From: Scenedesmus sp. ARA3
Lineage: Eukaryota > Chlorophyta > Chlorophyceae > Sphaeropleales > Scenedesmaceae
DNA: 64,000 nucleotides
Assembly (NCBI GenBank): GCA_004335835.1
Contig: RWJK01001221.1
Location: 1 to 64,000 of the forward strand
Direction of reading: 5' to 3'
Part shown: in pieces, positions 37,454-48,200 of the stretch
Numbering within the stretch: position 1 is the stretch's first letter
Layout of the letters: each line of letters starts with the position of its first letter
Position numbers and translations under genes: made by a program
The notes under the pieces: generated by a model
Seen by the model: only the letters and a program-made list of their open reading frames with translations
The model's database searches: none
What the model was told of the DNA's origin: nothing

Positions 37454-40400
37454 TTAGGCGCTGATGCCTGACAGTGTCAGCTGTGCATCCTTGGGCTTGC
37501 CCAGGGTGGCCAGTGCCGTGCTGGCGATGTGGCTGGCACTCAAACCCGCCTCTGCCAGCTGGTCCTCGTACCTACAGCAGCAGCAGCAGCAGCACGAAAG
37601 GCATGTCAGTGTGTGTGGTGCGTAGGCAGGTGTTGAGCAGTGTGATGCATTTTGTGACGGCAAGATAAGGCATGAGCGGGGGATGGCACTTACCCAGCTG
37701 AGCATGGCTGCACAACCTAAAGTGACACGCCATGTTCAAGTCGCTTGAACATGGTGTGTCACTTTAACTTGTGCAGCCATGCTCAGCTGGGTACGTGCCA
37801 TCCTCAGATCATGCCTTATCTAGATACTTGTCACAAATCCATGCACTTGCCGTGGTCGAAAAACCTGCCCAGCAGCGTCATCGGCCTGAACTTCAGGCCG
37901 CCGTCCAGCAGCCCATCTCCCCACACAACGTACAAAATTGCCAAAATATAACACATTAACATGTCACTGACAATGTCACATCCACCCACCTGCCGTGGTC
38001 GATGCAGCGGTCCGGCAGCGTCATCGGCCTGAACTTCAGGCCGCCGTCCAGCAGCCCATCTCCCCACACAACGTACAAAATTGCCAAAATTTGACACATT
38101 TAACATGTTACTAATGATGTCACATCCACCCACCTGCCGTGGTCGATGAAGCGGTCCGGCAGCGTCATCGGCCTGAACTTCAGGCCGCCGTCCAGCAGGC
38201 CATCCAGCGCCAGGAACTGCATCACATGCGCAGCAAAGCCGCCAATGCTGCCCTCCTCGATGCTGATCATAGCAGCGTGCTCGCGCGCACAGCGCCTGAC
38301 CAGGTCTGTGTCCAGCGGCTTGCAGAAGCGTGCGTCCACGACAGTTGCGGACACGCCGGCGCGTGACAGCAGCTCTGCTGCAACAAGGGCCTCGTTGACT
38401 GATGAGCCGTAGGCCAGCAGGCACACGTCCTTGCCCTGGCGGCGCACAATGCCACGGCCAACCTGCGGAGCAGCAGCAGCAGAGATGTCAGCAAATCGTT
38501 TTGTGGTGGAAACACAAGAGCACGACATAACCTGTGCGGTGTGTAGTGTGTTGCTATGTATGCTGGCAATGAACAAGCAGTGATATGGCCCGACAGCAAC
38601 TATGCAGGGGATTTGCACATACTCAAAGCACCTGCGCACAGCAGTGCACCTCTTGAAACCCCTAAACCCCTAAAACCCACCTCCAGCGCTGTGCCCTTCA
38701 GGTCCTTGCCGATGCCCTCAGCCGCCAGGTCAACGCCGATTCCATTTCCACGCGGGAACCTGAAGCAGCTGGGCCTGTCATCGATGGCTGTTGCAGTCGC
38801 CACCATGTTGATCAGCTCTGCTTCGTTGCTGGGTGCCATGACGACCATGTTGGGCAGTGAGGCCATGTAGGTGACGTCGAATGCGCCGCAGTGGGTGGCG
38901 CCGTCTGCGCCGACGAGGCCAGCACGGTCCATTGCAAAGCGCACTGCAAAAAAGGAAGCAGAGTAGAAAGAAGGCAGCGTTCATTATGATGCAACGCATC
39001 CGAAGGGCATCGCATGCACACAAGCAGCAATGATCGTGCTGCAGAGGCTTAGGTGAGCAGTGCAGTACAGGTCACTGACACAACCTGTTCACAGTGCAGT
39101 ATCAGAAATGACTCTAAGCGCAGTGCGGCACAAGACACAACTTGCAATCACTGCCACACGCACCTGGCAGGCTCTGCAGCGTCATCGTGCACACACGCAG
39201 CTGGAGTAGTATGGTGCAGAAGGGCGTCACCATGCAGACTAAGAGTAACACACATTCAAAATTCGAAATGCAGCTGTCGCACCTGGCAGGCTCTGCAGCG
39301 CCACGTCGTGCACGACCTGGTCGTACCCGCGCTGCAGGAAGCTGGAGTAGATGGTGCAGAAGGGAGTCACGCCCTCAGTGGCCAGGCCGGCGGCGAAGCA
39401 CACTGCGTGCTGCTCAGCAATGCCCACATCAAAGATGCGCTCGGGGAAGCGCTTCTCAAAGCGGTACAGGCCTGCAAAATGACAAACAACACAATACAGC
39501 AGTTGAAGTGGATGGTGATGAAGATGACAGGGGATGCAACGCGCTGCCACTCCTGTATGATATACGCACATGATTGTCCTGCACGCACGTTTGACTCGAG
39601 CTGCTTACACAGCTGCTGCAGATGCTGTCCTGCAAGCATTGTTGACTGGAGCAGCCGACACAACTGCTGCAACAGGCATGTGTGTAGGTCACCTGTGCCT
39701 CCCGCCAATTGAAATGGCCATGATCCTGCTGTCCTGCAAGCATATGATTACAGCCTCCAACAAAGCTCCTGCAAACCAATAGCATAACACCATGTGCTGT
39801 TTGATGCTCACCAGTGCCTCCTGCCATGGCTGCGTGGATGGCCACGATCCTGCTGTCGCGCTCTGCCTCAGCAATCAGAGCATCAGCAAAGTAGTTGGTG
39901 TAGGAGCCAGCCTTGGCTGGGGCGCTCTTCTGCTGCACACCGGTGCGGGGGTCAAACTTGACCACGCCGTGCATCTTGTCCTGCAAGCAGAAAAATGAGA
40001 AAATATGCACAAAACAGGTGAGGGTGTGAATGGAAGAGTGCGGTGCACACGTATGTGGAGTCAGCTGGATGCCTCAGCTAGCAACAGGAGCACCACCGTT
40101 GCAGCCTAGGCACCAGTGCAGCCAAACACATACCTGCTGCTGCTGTCTCTACCAGCTGCACAGCATCACGCTATATCACACCCCATGTATGCACCCCTCT
40201 GCAGCACTGCAAAGCAGCTGCTTTCTGGTCAAACACAGCCAAACCAACCTGAGCTGTCTCAGTTGAGAGATGTTCACGGCCCTTTTCAGTGATCACATGC
40301 ACGAGCACAGTCAACAACAGTCAACACAGTCAACGCGGTCAAACTCAACACAGTCAAACCCACCACAGCTGTCTCAGCTGGCAGGTGGCCGCGGCCCTTC

Positions 40401-43256
40401 TCAGTGATCACGTGCATCAGCACCAGCCCCACAGTCGACACAGTCAACAACAGTCAAGCTCAATAAAGTCATACCCACCTGAGCTGTCTCAGCTGGCAGG
40501 TCGCCGCGGCCCTTCTCAGTGATCACGTGCACTAGCACAGGCCCCGCAGTCAACAACAGTCAAACCCAACACAGTCAAACCCACCTGAGCTGTCTCAGCC
40601 GGCAGGTATCCGCGGCCCTTCTCAGTGATCACGTGCACCAGCACAGGCCCAACTGTGTCTGCTGAGCGCACATCGTTCAGCACAGTCACCAGGTCCTCTA
40701 GGTTGTGGCCGTCCAGAGGGCCGATGTAGTACAGCCCAAGCTCCTCAAACAGCGTGCTGCCGCTGCCGCTGATCATGCCGCGAGCATACTCGTCGATCTT
40801 GCTGGTGGCAACCTGACAGCAGCAAAACCAGGAGCAGCAGCAGGTAGTGAGAAGCTACACGCCATCGAGGCAGAAGATCGATATACAGAAGCTCTGGCGC
40901 AAGCATACACTGGACTAAATTTTCCTGCAAGCTGGGGTAGCATCTGTGGGCAAAACACCTCCGCCGGTCAAACCCTGGTCAAACTTCAGTCAAACCTTGG
41001 TCAAACTTCAGTCAAACCTTGGTCAAACACGCACCTGGATGGGCTGCGGCAGCTGCTTGGTGATGCCCTTGGCCACCTCACGCAGCTCGCGCAGCGGCCT
41101 GTTGGACTGCAGGCGCGCCAGAGCAGATGACAGCGCTCCCACGGGGTCCTGGTTGCGGTTGTTGTACTGCGTGGGCAGCGACACCTGCGGGAGGTGACAG
41201 CGCGACAGCAGCAGCGGCATGATGTGGTGAGATGGCTTGCAGCATCAGACAACATGAAGCAGCACGCGACGGATCGTAACCGGAAGGAGTACGTGCTTGC
41301 TGGAGCCACATTGCAATGTGCCCAGTCATTGACCACAGCAAAAGACACAGGCGCACGCCAGCTGCTTGACATCCAACAGGGCACTAGCGCTGCTGCTCCT
41401 TCTGCGCGCTGCTGCTGTTGCTGCTGCTGCTTTAGATTTAGTAACCTGGTGGTTGTCGTTCAGGATGATCATCACGTTGCTGTCCAGGAAGCCGGCATGA
41501 TCCCTATTGCTGCTGCTGCTGCTATTGCAAGCAATACTTTCTGCTGCTGCTGCTGCTGCTTATGCACTAGCCAGACCATTCACCTGCTGGTTGTCGTTCA
41601 GGATGATGATCATGTTGCTGTCCAGGAAGCCAGCGTGGTTCATCGCCTCATATGCCATGCCGCCCGTAATTGCGCCGTCGCCGATGACAGCAATGACGTT
41701 GTTCTTCTTGCCTTTGATGTCACGCCCCACTGCCATGCCCAGGCCTGCGCTGATGCTGGTGCTGCTGTGGCCAGCACCAAAGGGGTCGTACTCGCTCTCG
41801 GAGCGCTTTGTGAAGCCTGCATATACATCAAACACACAGTTGCAGGGATGTGAGCAACACGCGGCATCATCTATGGGAGGTAGAGCTGACGCTGGTGCTG
41901 CTGTGGCCAGCACCAAAGGGGTCGTACTCGCTCTCGGAGCGCTTTGTGAAGCCTGCAGGCATACAGAGTATATGCAAAGTAATGCCAAGCAACCAGTGCA
42001 GCAGCACTGGTGAGCAACTGCAGCTCATACTAGGAGTGCGCTTGATTAGTAAGCCAAACACAAAAGCAGGATTTGGGTCATGCTGCAAAGCGCCATGTAC
42101 ACACAGCAGTTGCAAAGCGCAGCCAGCGTGCGACACTGCCTTAGCGCTGCTGCTGCTGCTGCTGCTGCTTCAATGCTGTCGGCACCTGCAACCACTGCTA
42201 CTGCTGCTGCTCAGCCAAGCCAGTGCTATACTGCTGCCAAGCTGCCTTTGCTTGCAGCTGCTTTCGCAGCTGCTCCGGCAACAGCAGCAGCTGACTCCCC
42301 AGTCCACTGCTGCTGCATGCGCCCATGCTGCTGCCAAGCTCCCTGACGGGCAAGCAAACTCTGCAGAACCATGCAGCCAGCAGGAACGCTGCACCTTTGC
42401 AGGGAGAGACCCCGCCGTCCAACTGCATGCTGCTGCTGCTGCTTGCGCACCAGGCCACCCACGACTTGCAAGGTGACAGACGTAACACATTTTGTAACGC
42501 ACCTGACAGCCCGTTGGTCTGGCGGATGGTTGCCATGCCTGAGCGGCGGCCTGTCAGGATCTTGTGGATGTAGCACTGGTGCCCCACATCCCAGATGATC
42601 TTGTCATCCGGAGCATTGAAGCAGTAATGCAGAGCCACAGTGAGCTCAACCACGCCCAGGCTGCTGCTCAGGTGGCCTCCTGTCTTTGAGACAGTGTGCA
42701 CCACATCGCTGCGCAGCTCCTTGCACAGCTGTCGCAGCTGCGGCACGCTGAAGTTCTTCAGGTGAACTGGGTAGTTCACAGTGTCCAGCAGCGGTGTGGG
42801 TGGGCCATAAGATTCGTCCCAAGTGTCGATATCATCAGTGGAGATCCTGTCCCACTCAATCTGGGATGCAGGAGGCACTGGCATCTGGGAAGGCTGCGAG
42901 TTGCGAGCGATTGGGGCTGTGCGCTTGCTGCTGCTGTTGCGCGCAGGCAGCCTGCTGCCAAGCACAGGCCTGACGCCTGCAAGGAAAGCATGCACAGGGA
43001 TGGGTGGCAAACGAAAAGCAGTAGATGTAACTACGAAGGCCTGAGAGCGTTTGTAAGGGCTGTATGCTGCTCAGCTTCCCTGCCAGCACATGCACACCAC
43101 TACTACAGCAGACCACAGCTGGCCGTGAAAAAGAGGGAGCGGGCCGGCACTCCGCATGAGGGCTGATCGGCAGCGAAACGCAAAGATCAGCTTACCTGCA
43201 GGGGCGTGGGCATGGCAGGCAGCCGGTGAAGCGCCCTGCGACCATACAAAGCACAT
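37454..43256 (-). CDS. DXS: 1-deoxy-D-xylulose-5-phosphate synthase (plastid), 737 aa
   Basis: First, rate-controlling step of the plastid MEP isoprenoid pathway: pyruvate + glyceraldehyde 3-phosphate to DXP, with thiamine diphosphate. Ten minus-strand exons, phases all consistent (2214 nt): 43256-43196, 42976-42503, 41816-41584, 41184-41035, 40812-40585, 39980-39812, 39471-39283, 38943-38681, 38462-38134 and 37571-37454. The first ~60 residues are a transit-peptide-like Ala/Ser/Arg-rich leader. Diagnostic motifs in order are [45 protein letters not shown] (ThDP-binding GDG, residues 224-226), [55 protein letters not shown] and [17 protein letters not shown]. Length is normal for plant DXS. 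Five introns contain partial copies of adjoining exon ends (listed separately). The exact initiator Met is the least certain point. Confidence 0.96.
37664..37820. repeat. Long near-perfect inverted repeat (hairpin) in DXS intron 9
   Basis: Left arm 37691-37740 and right arm 37744-37793 match at 47 of 50 positions around a 3-base loop (tcg). The core is gctgagcatggctgcaca against its complement. Pairing continues, less perfectly, outward to about 37664 and 37820 (catgcctta/taaggcatg). It lies wholly in the intron between exons 9 and 10. Its transcript would fold into a ~75-bp stem, like the intronic precursors of algal small RNAs or a fold-back element. Confidence 0.9.
37850..38204 (-). repeat. 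Three ~143-bp tandem units: 3' end of DXS exon 9 plus intron
   Basis: Unit starts are at 38204 (real exon end), 38060 and 37917. Each carries [14 protein letters not shown]...DHG; the first two have a GTGGGTGG donor (38133 and 37989), while the third has AAGTGC instead. Reading frame is preserved in all three, with [18 protein letters not shown] and LLGRFFDHG. Confidence 0.95.
38658..38681. repeat. Telomere-like repeats next to a DXS donor
   Basis: aaacccctaaacccctaaaa lies just inside intron 8 next to the donor of exon 8, i.e. GGGTTTTAGGGGTTTAGGGG on the transcript strand. A looser gggttt series lies near the acceptor of FAR exon 6 (about 9500-9530). Confidence 0.6.
39164..39230 (-). repeat. 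Echo of DXS exon 7 3' end in intron 7
   Basis: Repeats the last ~67 bases of exon 7 including ctgcagagcctgccag|GTGCGT, but with small indels that break frame. The true exon end is at 39283. Confidence 0.88.
39693..39733 (-). repeat. Echo of DXS exon 6 3' end in intron 6
   Basis: GACAGCAGGATCATGGCCAT...GGAGGCACAG|GTGACC resembles the end of exon 6 (true boundary 39812) with an internal deletion. Neighbouring intron sequence at 39585-39660 is itself a diverged ~50-bp duplication. Confidence 0.75.
40249..40650 (-). repeat. Four tandem copies of DXS exon 5 3' end
   Basis: The true exon end (boundary 40585) is followed within intron 5 by copies ending at 40479, 40364 and 40249, each with cacgtgatcactgagaaggg or a close variant and GAGACAGCTCAG or GAGACAGCTGTG before a GTGGGT or GTTGGT donor. 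Spacers are TTGACTGTG-type repeats. Similarity falls with distance from the real exon. Confidence 0.95.
40968..41031. repeat. TGGTCAAAC/CAGTCAAAC short tandem repeat in DXS intron 4
   Basis: Alternating ggtcaaac and cagtcaaac units abut the donor of exon 4. Related gtcaac/gtcaaac strings recur at 40300-40580, 50668-50707 and 7277-7312. Confidence 0.85.
41446..41502 (-). repeat. Echo of DXS exon 3 3' end in intron 3
   Basis: Encodes [18 protein letters not shown] before a GTTACT donor-like site, matching the exon 3 end [18 protein letters not shown] (boundary 41584). Frame is intact. Confidence 0.93.
41886..41953 (-). repeat. Echo of DXS exon 3 5' end in intron 2
   Basis: A second CTGCAG acceptor followed by [20 protein letters not shown], identical in protein to the first residues of exon 3 (true start 41816), then a GTCAGC donor-like site. 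It is about 136 bp upstream of the real exon start. Confidence 0.95.
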
Positions 43257-45282
43257 CAGAGCCTGGCCTGTAACAATTTCGTGAGCTCGCCATTGCCGCT
43301 AGATTCAGAGCAGATTGTGCACCTGGGCTCCGCGTGTAAGGCCCTGCATGGCGTAGCTCCTCTCAGCAACCAGCAGCTCCACAAAACAGAAGCAGCTCCC
43401 AGCACACTGTCGAGACACTCAGCAACGCAGCTGCCTGGCTGCTTCCAAACGTGTTCTTCAAAAGATCGCGTTGTTTGGTGGTCGCAGCTGACCGTGAAGC
43501 CCCTTCTCTGTTCTCCAGTCTTTCGGATAACACCTTGTTATTGTTTCGTGATAGATCTACCGGTGAGACCCACCAATGCAGCAAGAGTGTTAATGTTGCA
43601 TGTTTTGCATTCGGTCTGAACACCACACACCTGTTGTCCTGATGCCAGGTTCCATGCCTTGGTTCCTGTCTCAGGCTCCACCCCTGAAGCGCTCTCATGC
43701 AACAGCAACCGTGTGATATGGGCAATACGGTTAATACTAAAGGTGTCAGGCACACCGTCGTGGCAGGTGCTACGCGAGGCCTGCTCCTCCCACAGTTGTT
43801 GCACAGCTGGCCAGCTGCTGTGGTAGCAGCTGGCATGCCCAGCCACAGCTTGCGCCCGAGGTCGGCAGCTGCTGTGCAAGAGCGCTGCTGAGCAGCTTAT
43901 TGAGCTGGTGGACTGTCCGCCAAGCTAGACCTGGTCCGGCGCTACCGGCAGTGTTAGTCAGCTGTGCAAGTTGTACTCCTTTGGGGGCTGTGTACAGCTG
44001 GCAATGCAGCCAAAGAGACAGTCAGTGCTCTGCTAAAGGGGCGTCAAGCTGAGTTGCCAGAAATGATGCAGGAAGGGTTACGTAACAAAGTAAGCAAGCA
44101 AGGTAACACCATAGTAAGTGACTGCAAAGCTGATTTGAGACAAGCAGAAAGTCATCCCTGCCCGACTGAGTTGCCATCATCAATTATGATTGCTACTGTA
44201 CCCATGTAAATAGGACGATTTCATGTACCATATGCGGTTTCTGGCAATGTTTGAGGCAGCAAGACGCCCACCTGACGCCACCTCCAGGAGGAGCATAACC
44301 ACAGCAACCACTGTTGCAGATTGCTGTTGCCATTGCAGCATGCTTGTCTGACACCATAACAGTATGACACTGCAGCACACATCCTGATGGGTGCAGATGC
44401 TGCTGCATGTTGCAGAAACTCCAGCAAGGCACGCCCAGCAGGCAGCAGCAATGTTTACATGCTACGTGTGTGCACAGAAACCAACGCTGCAGCACCCAGC
44501 TCCACTTGCCTGCACAACACTGCCCGCACAACCAGCACAATCAACATGCCGCCGTTGCGCAGCACTCTAGTGCTGAGTAGCTCGATCCTGCAAGAGTGCG
44601 GCCTGTTGCGTGACGCAACAAGATGCACCGCTGCTACATCGAGGTACTGAGCACGAATGTGCTGCACACAGGGCAGGCTGGTGTGGTTGGAGAGTGCTTG
44701 CTGCATCATTGGGTTGCTGCTCTGCTGGACCTGCTTGTGCTGTACATTGGGAGTGTCAGCTGAGCAAAGCACACAGGCACCCTGGCATGCTGACCCAACA
44801 GTTTGGATATTAATATGAGGACGACACAACAGCAGTATGCTGCAGACTGCAGTGTCATGGTAATCACACAACTCAAGGAGCATGCCTGGCATACGGCCCA
44901 CAAAAAGCTTGCAGGCAGCTGCAGCTGCAGCAGCACCGCAGCGTCATGCACACCGCAGGACGCTCCGCCTGTGTGTATGCTGCAGCTTTGCACAACCACG
45001 CCCAGCACGCACACCTTGTGGCATCATCATGCCTCATGGGTGCCTGCATGCTGCTCCATGCAGAACCCTTCCACACGAGCACCCCCAGTTACTAGCGTCA
45101 GGGTTGTAGATGCCAGGAACCTAAACCAAGACACAGCCTCATCAAGTCCCACCATAGCAGCAGCGGCAGCTCATACCAACTATACTCGCCACAACCTATC
45201 AGATCCATTAGCTGTGTTGTGGCTCAAAGCATCCATCAGGGTTGATTCTGAACAGCAGCGGACCGCAGCATCCAGCAAGCAT
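43257..45282. other. Intergenic region upstream of DXS
   Basis: DXS 5' flank followed by 3' flank of the macro-domain gene (both minus). Open frames here (e.g. 43964-44209 on plus) have no recognisable domain. Confidence 0.45.
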
Positions 45283-48200
45283 TCAGGTGTGCTTGGGCAC
45301 AGCTGTAGACCCGACTGGCTCCCCTGAAAACGTCGAGGCCGGCGCACCACCAAGCGAGGGGCAGCCAGGCTGGCCTGATGGGGTAGTGCCTGAGGGGTTG
45401 CCTGTGTTGCCGGTTGCTGAGGGTGTTGGGCCGCGCGCGGCTGCTGCTGCTGCTGCAGAGGTGACCTCCAGCTCTGCGTGGCCTGCCTTGCCGCCGCCGC
45501 CACACACAGAGTCTGCAGGACACAAAGTTCAGACATTTGTGGGACAGCAAATGCGGGACAGCAGTTGGATCGTGACACGGCTGCGTTGGGTTTGTGCACG
45601 CAGCAGAGGGCGCTGCATGTCAAGCACCACGAGATCACCTCAGGAATTCAGCGTGCGATGTAGCAAGAGGGCTAGTCGTTGCTGGGGAACGTATCAGTAC
45701 AAGCACACAGAGTGTGTAAGAACAACAATGCTCTGACGTGTGTGTTTTTTAACCACGTATGTCCACAGGCACGTGCTACATGTTGGGGAGTGGTGTGTAC
45801 ATGTGCGAGTGTGCTGCGTCCCAGAGCCCCACCTGACTGGCTGCCGCTCTCAGTCGGCTGCGCGGCCTGGCTGGAGTAGTGCAGGCTGGCACTGTGCTTG
45901 CGGCCCTGGCTGTCGACAGCTGGCGTGGGCTCCTGCAGCAGCAGCAGCAGCAGCAGCAGCAGCGGCAGCAGCAGCATGCGTCAGTACCAGCGCCGGACAC
46001 AACTTAGCAGCCAGCACGGCGTTATGAACCTCCTTGACATACATGCTACCCTGCGTGCCTGCCTGCCAATCAAGCTCTCTGATGACACCACAGCAGCAAC
46101 CACGCCGAGCAAACCATCAAGCGACGTAGCCCCATCAGCAAACCGTCAGCATTCAGGCGTAAACGTCACTTTTCAGCATGCGTGCCGCACCTGCTGCTGT
46201 GGCTCGCTGACTGCTGCGCCGCCTGCCGGCTTGATTGCTTCAAGCAGGGTGTCTGCTACGCCCACAAAGGTAGTAAACATGGCCTCGGGGAACAGCACAA
46301 ACTCCACGTAGGACAGTGTGCCCATGCCGTCCTTCACGGCTGTCAGTGCCACCTGCAATGACTCGCAGGCAGATCACGACCAAGATGACCATCTGGATCA
46401 GATGAGGATCAAGATCAGATCAGGATCAAGATCAAATCACGTCAGGAACTTCGTCAGCATCACCAGCACAATCTCTTCACAAAGCCATTGTTGTTTTGCA
46501 TGCTTGTGCATAACATCCCTTTGAAGTATGTTGTGCAGGGGCTGCTGCTGCTGCTGCCCTCTGCTGCCTCTGCTGGCGGGCTGTAGACTCCAATGGTGAT
46601 GGCCGGGAAGGTCATTCCAATACAACAAGCACCAGCCAGCACTGCACATGCACACTGCTGCTGCCTCACCTCTGCTGTCTCCGCTGGCGCGTAGCCGTAG
46701 GCTCCAGTGCAGGCTAGCAGCATGCCTGCCGTCAGTGCTTGCTAGCATATGCAGCTCAAAGACAATCTCCAGACTCAGCCAACGCACTGCTGCCGCCTCA
46801 CCTCTGCTGCCTCTGCTGGCGGGTAGCCGTAGACCCCGGTGGAGATGGCAGGGAACACCATCCCAATACAACAAGCACTAGCCAGCACTGTACCTAACAT
46901 ACAACACAGCACTGCTGCCTCACCTCTGCCGCCTCTGCTGGCGGGTAGCCGTAGACTCCGGTAGAGATGGCTGGGAAAGCCAGGTTCTCCAGCCGCTGCT
47001 TGTTGGCCAGCGCCAGGCAGCTCCTGCAGTCAAACCAAAGCACGAGGCAACACATAAGACTCAGCGTTGGCCACATTGCCGGAAGCGCACGAAAGCGCAG
47101 CAGAGGAGCAAGCTAAGTTCTCCAGCCGCTGCTTGTTGGCCAGCGTCAGGCAGCTCCTGCAACACAAATACATCAAGCACAGCAAACTCTCTGTGAACAG
47201 CAGCAGCGTGAGCATGCAGGCAGCAGAGCGCACTCACAGGTATGCCTGGCGCAGCAGCGAGCAGCACAGCACAATGCATAGCACAAAGCACAGCATGTAG
47301 CATGTTTTGATGGAAGCAACACAGAAGGTCAAAGTGATCCTGCCGGTCGGTGCTGCCTGGCAGGAACCGGTCGTGAGCTACTCACAGGTATGCCTGGCGC
47401 AGCAGCGGCGCTGACTCCTCTGCATTCTTGTAGACCGGGCCGACTGTGTGGATCACAAACTTGGCTTGCAAGCGGCCAGCGCTGCACACCGCAACAGCAG
47501 CAGCAGCAATGTTGGCACACGCACGAGCGGAGTTGGACAGCCAAAGTAAGCATCTTATCTGCACCGCATGCTGCAGGGCACTCTGGCCGTACTTGTCTGC
47601 TGAGATTGCTGCTGCAGCAGCAGTGATGCTGTGATGCCCAGTGTGCATGCACATCAGGTGCTAGCTGCAGCTGCGGTCGCCGTCGCAGTGCTGGTGCGTT
47701 TGCTGCAGTTTGCATGCTCGCAGCTGCAGGTATCCCAAAAATGCAGAGCAGCTGTGCAGTGTACAAGTCCGCCCCATACTGCTGCACTCTCGCCTTGCTC
47801 AATTGCACAGCAACCTATAAACAGCGGCGGTTGGCTGCAGTTGCAACACTGTGGTTCTATGCGGCAGTCATTATGCAGTGCTGCAGGTCGTACCTGGTGA
47901 TGCGTGCCTCGCCAGTTGGGCAGCGCACGTCTGGCGCCACCTCAGGCACCTGCTCACACGCCGCCCGCAGCCGTGGCCCTGCTGCTCTGTGGATGGCTGC
48001 AGGCAACGAAAGACACGACGCGAACGTCACAAACACGTGTCTACTGTAACTTTCCTGGGTGCTTCGATAGCCTGCTTGCATGCAACTGATGCAATGTGTA
48101 TGTCTACAACATATGCAGTCATGCAGCCCAGGATCCCACAGCAGTGAGCATTAGGAGCTGGCAGGGAGAGCGTGGCTGCAGTGGTGGACAGCTTACAGTG

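Noticed and set aside
37664..37820. Insertion sequence or bacterial terminator
   Set aside because: The inverted repeat is intronic in a eukaryotic gene, has no transposase and no flanking duplication I can see; hairpin RNA or a fold-back element is more plausible.
43964..44209. Possible small plus-strand gene (81 residues)
   Set aside because: Starts plausibly but has no recognised motif, no splice support and no neighbouring exons; left as intergenic.
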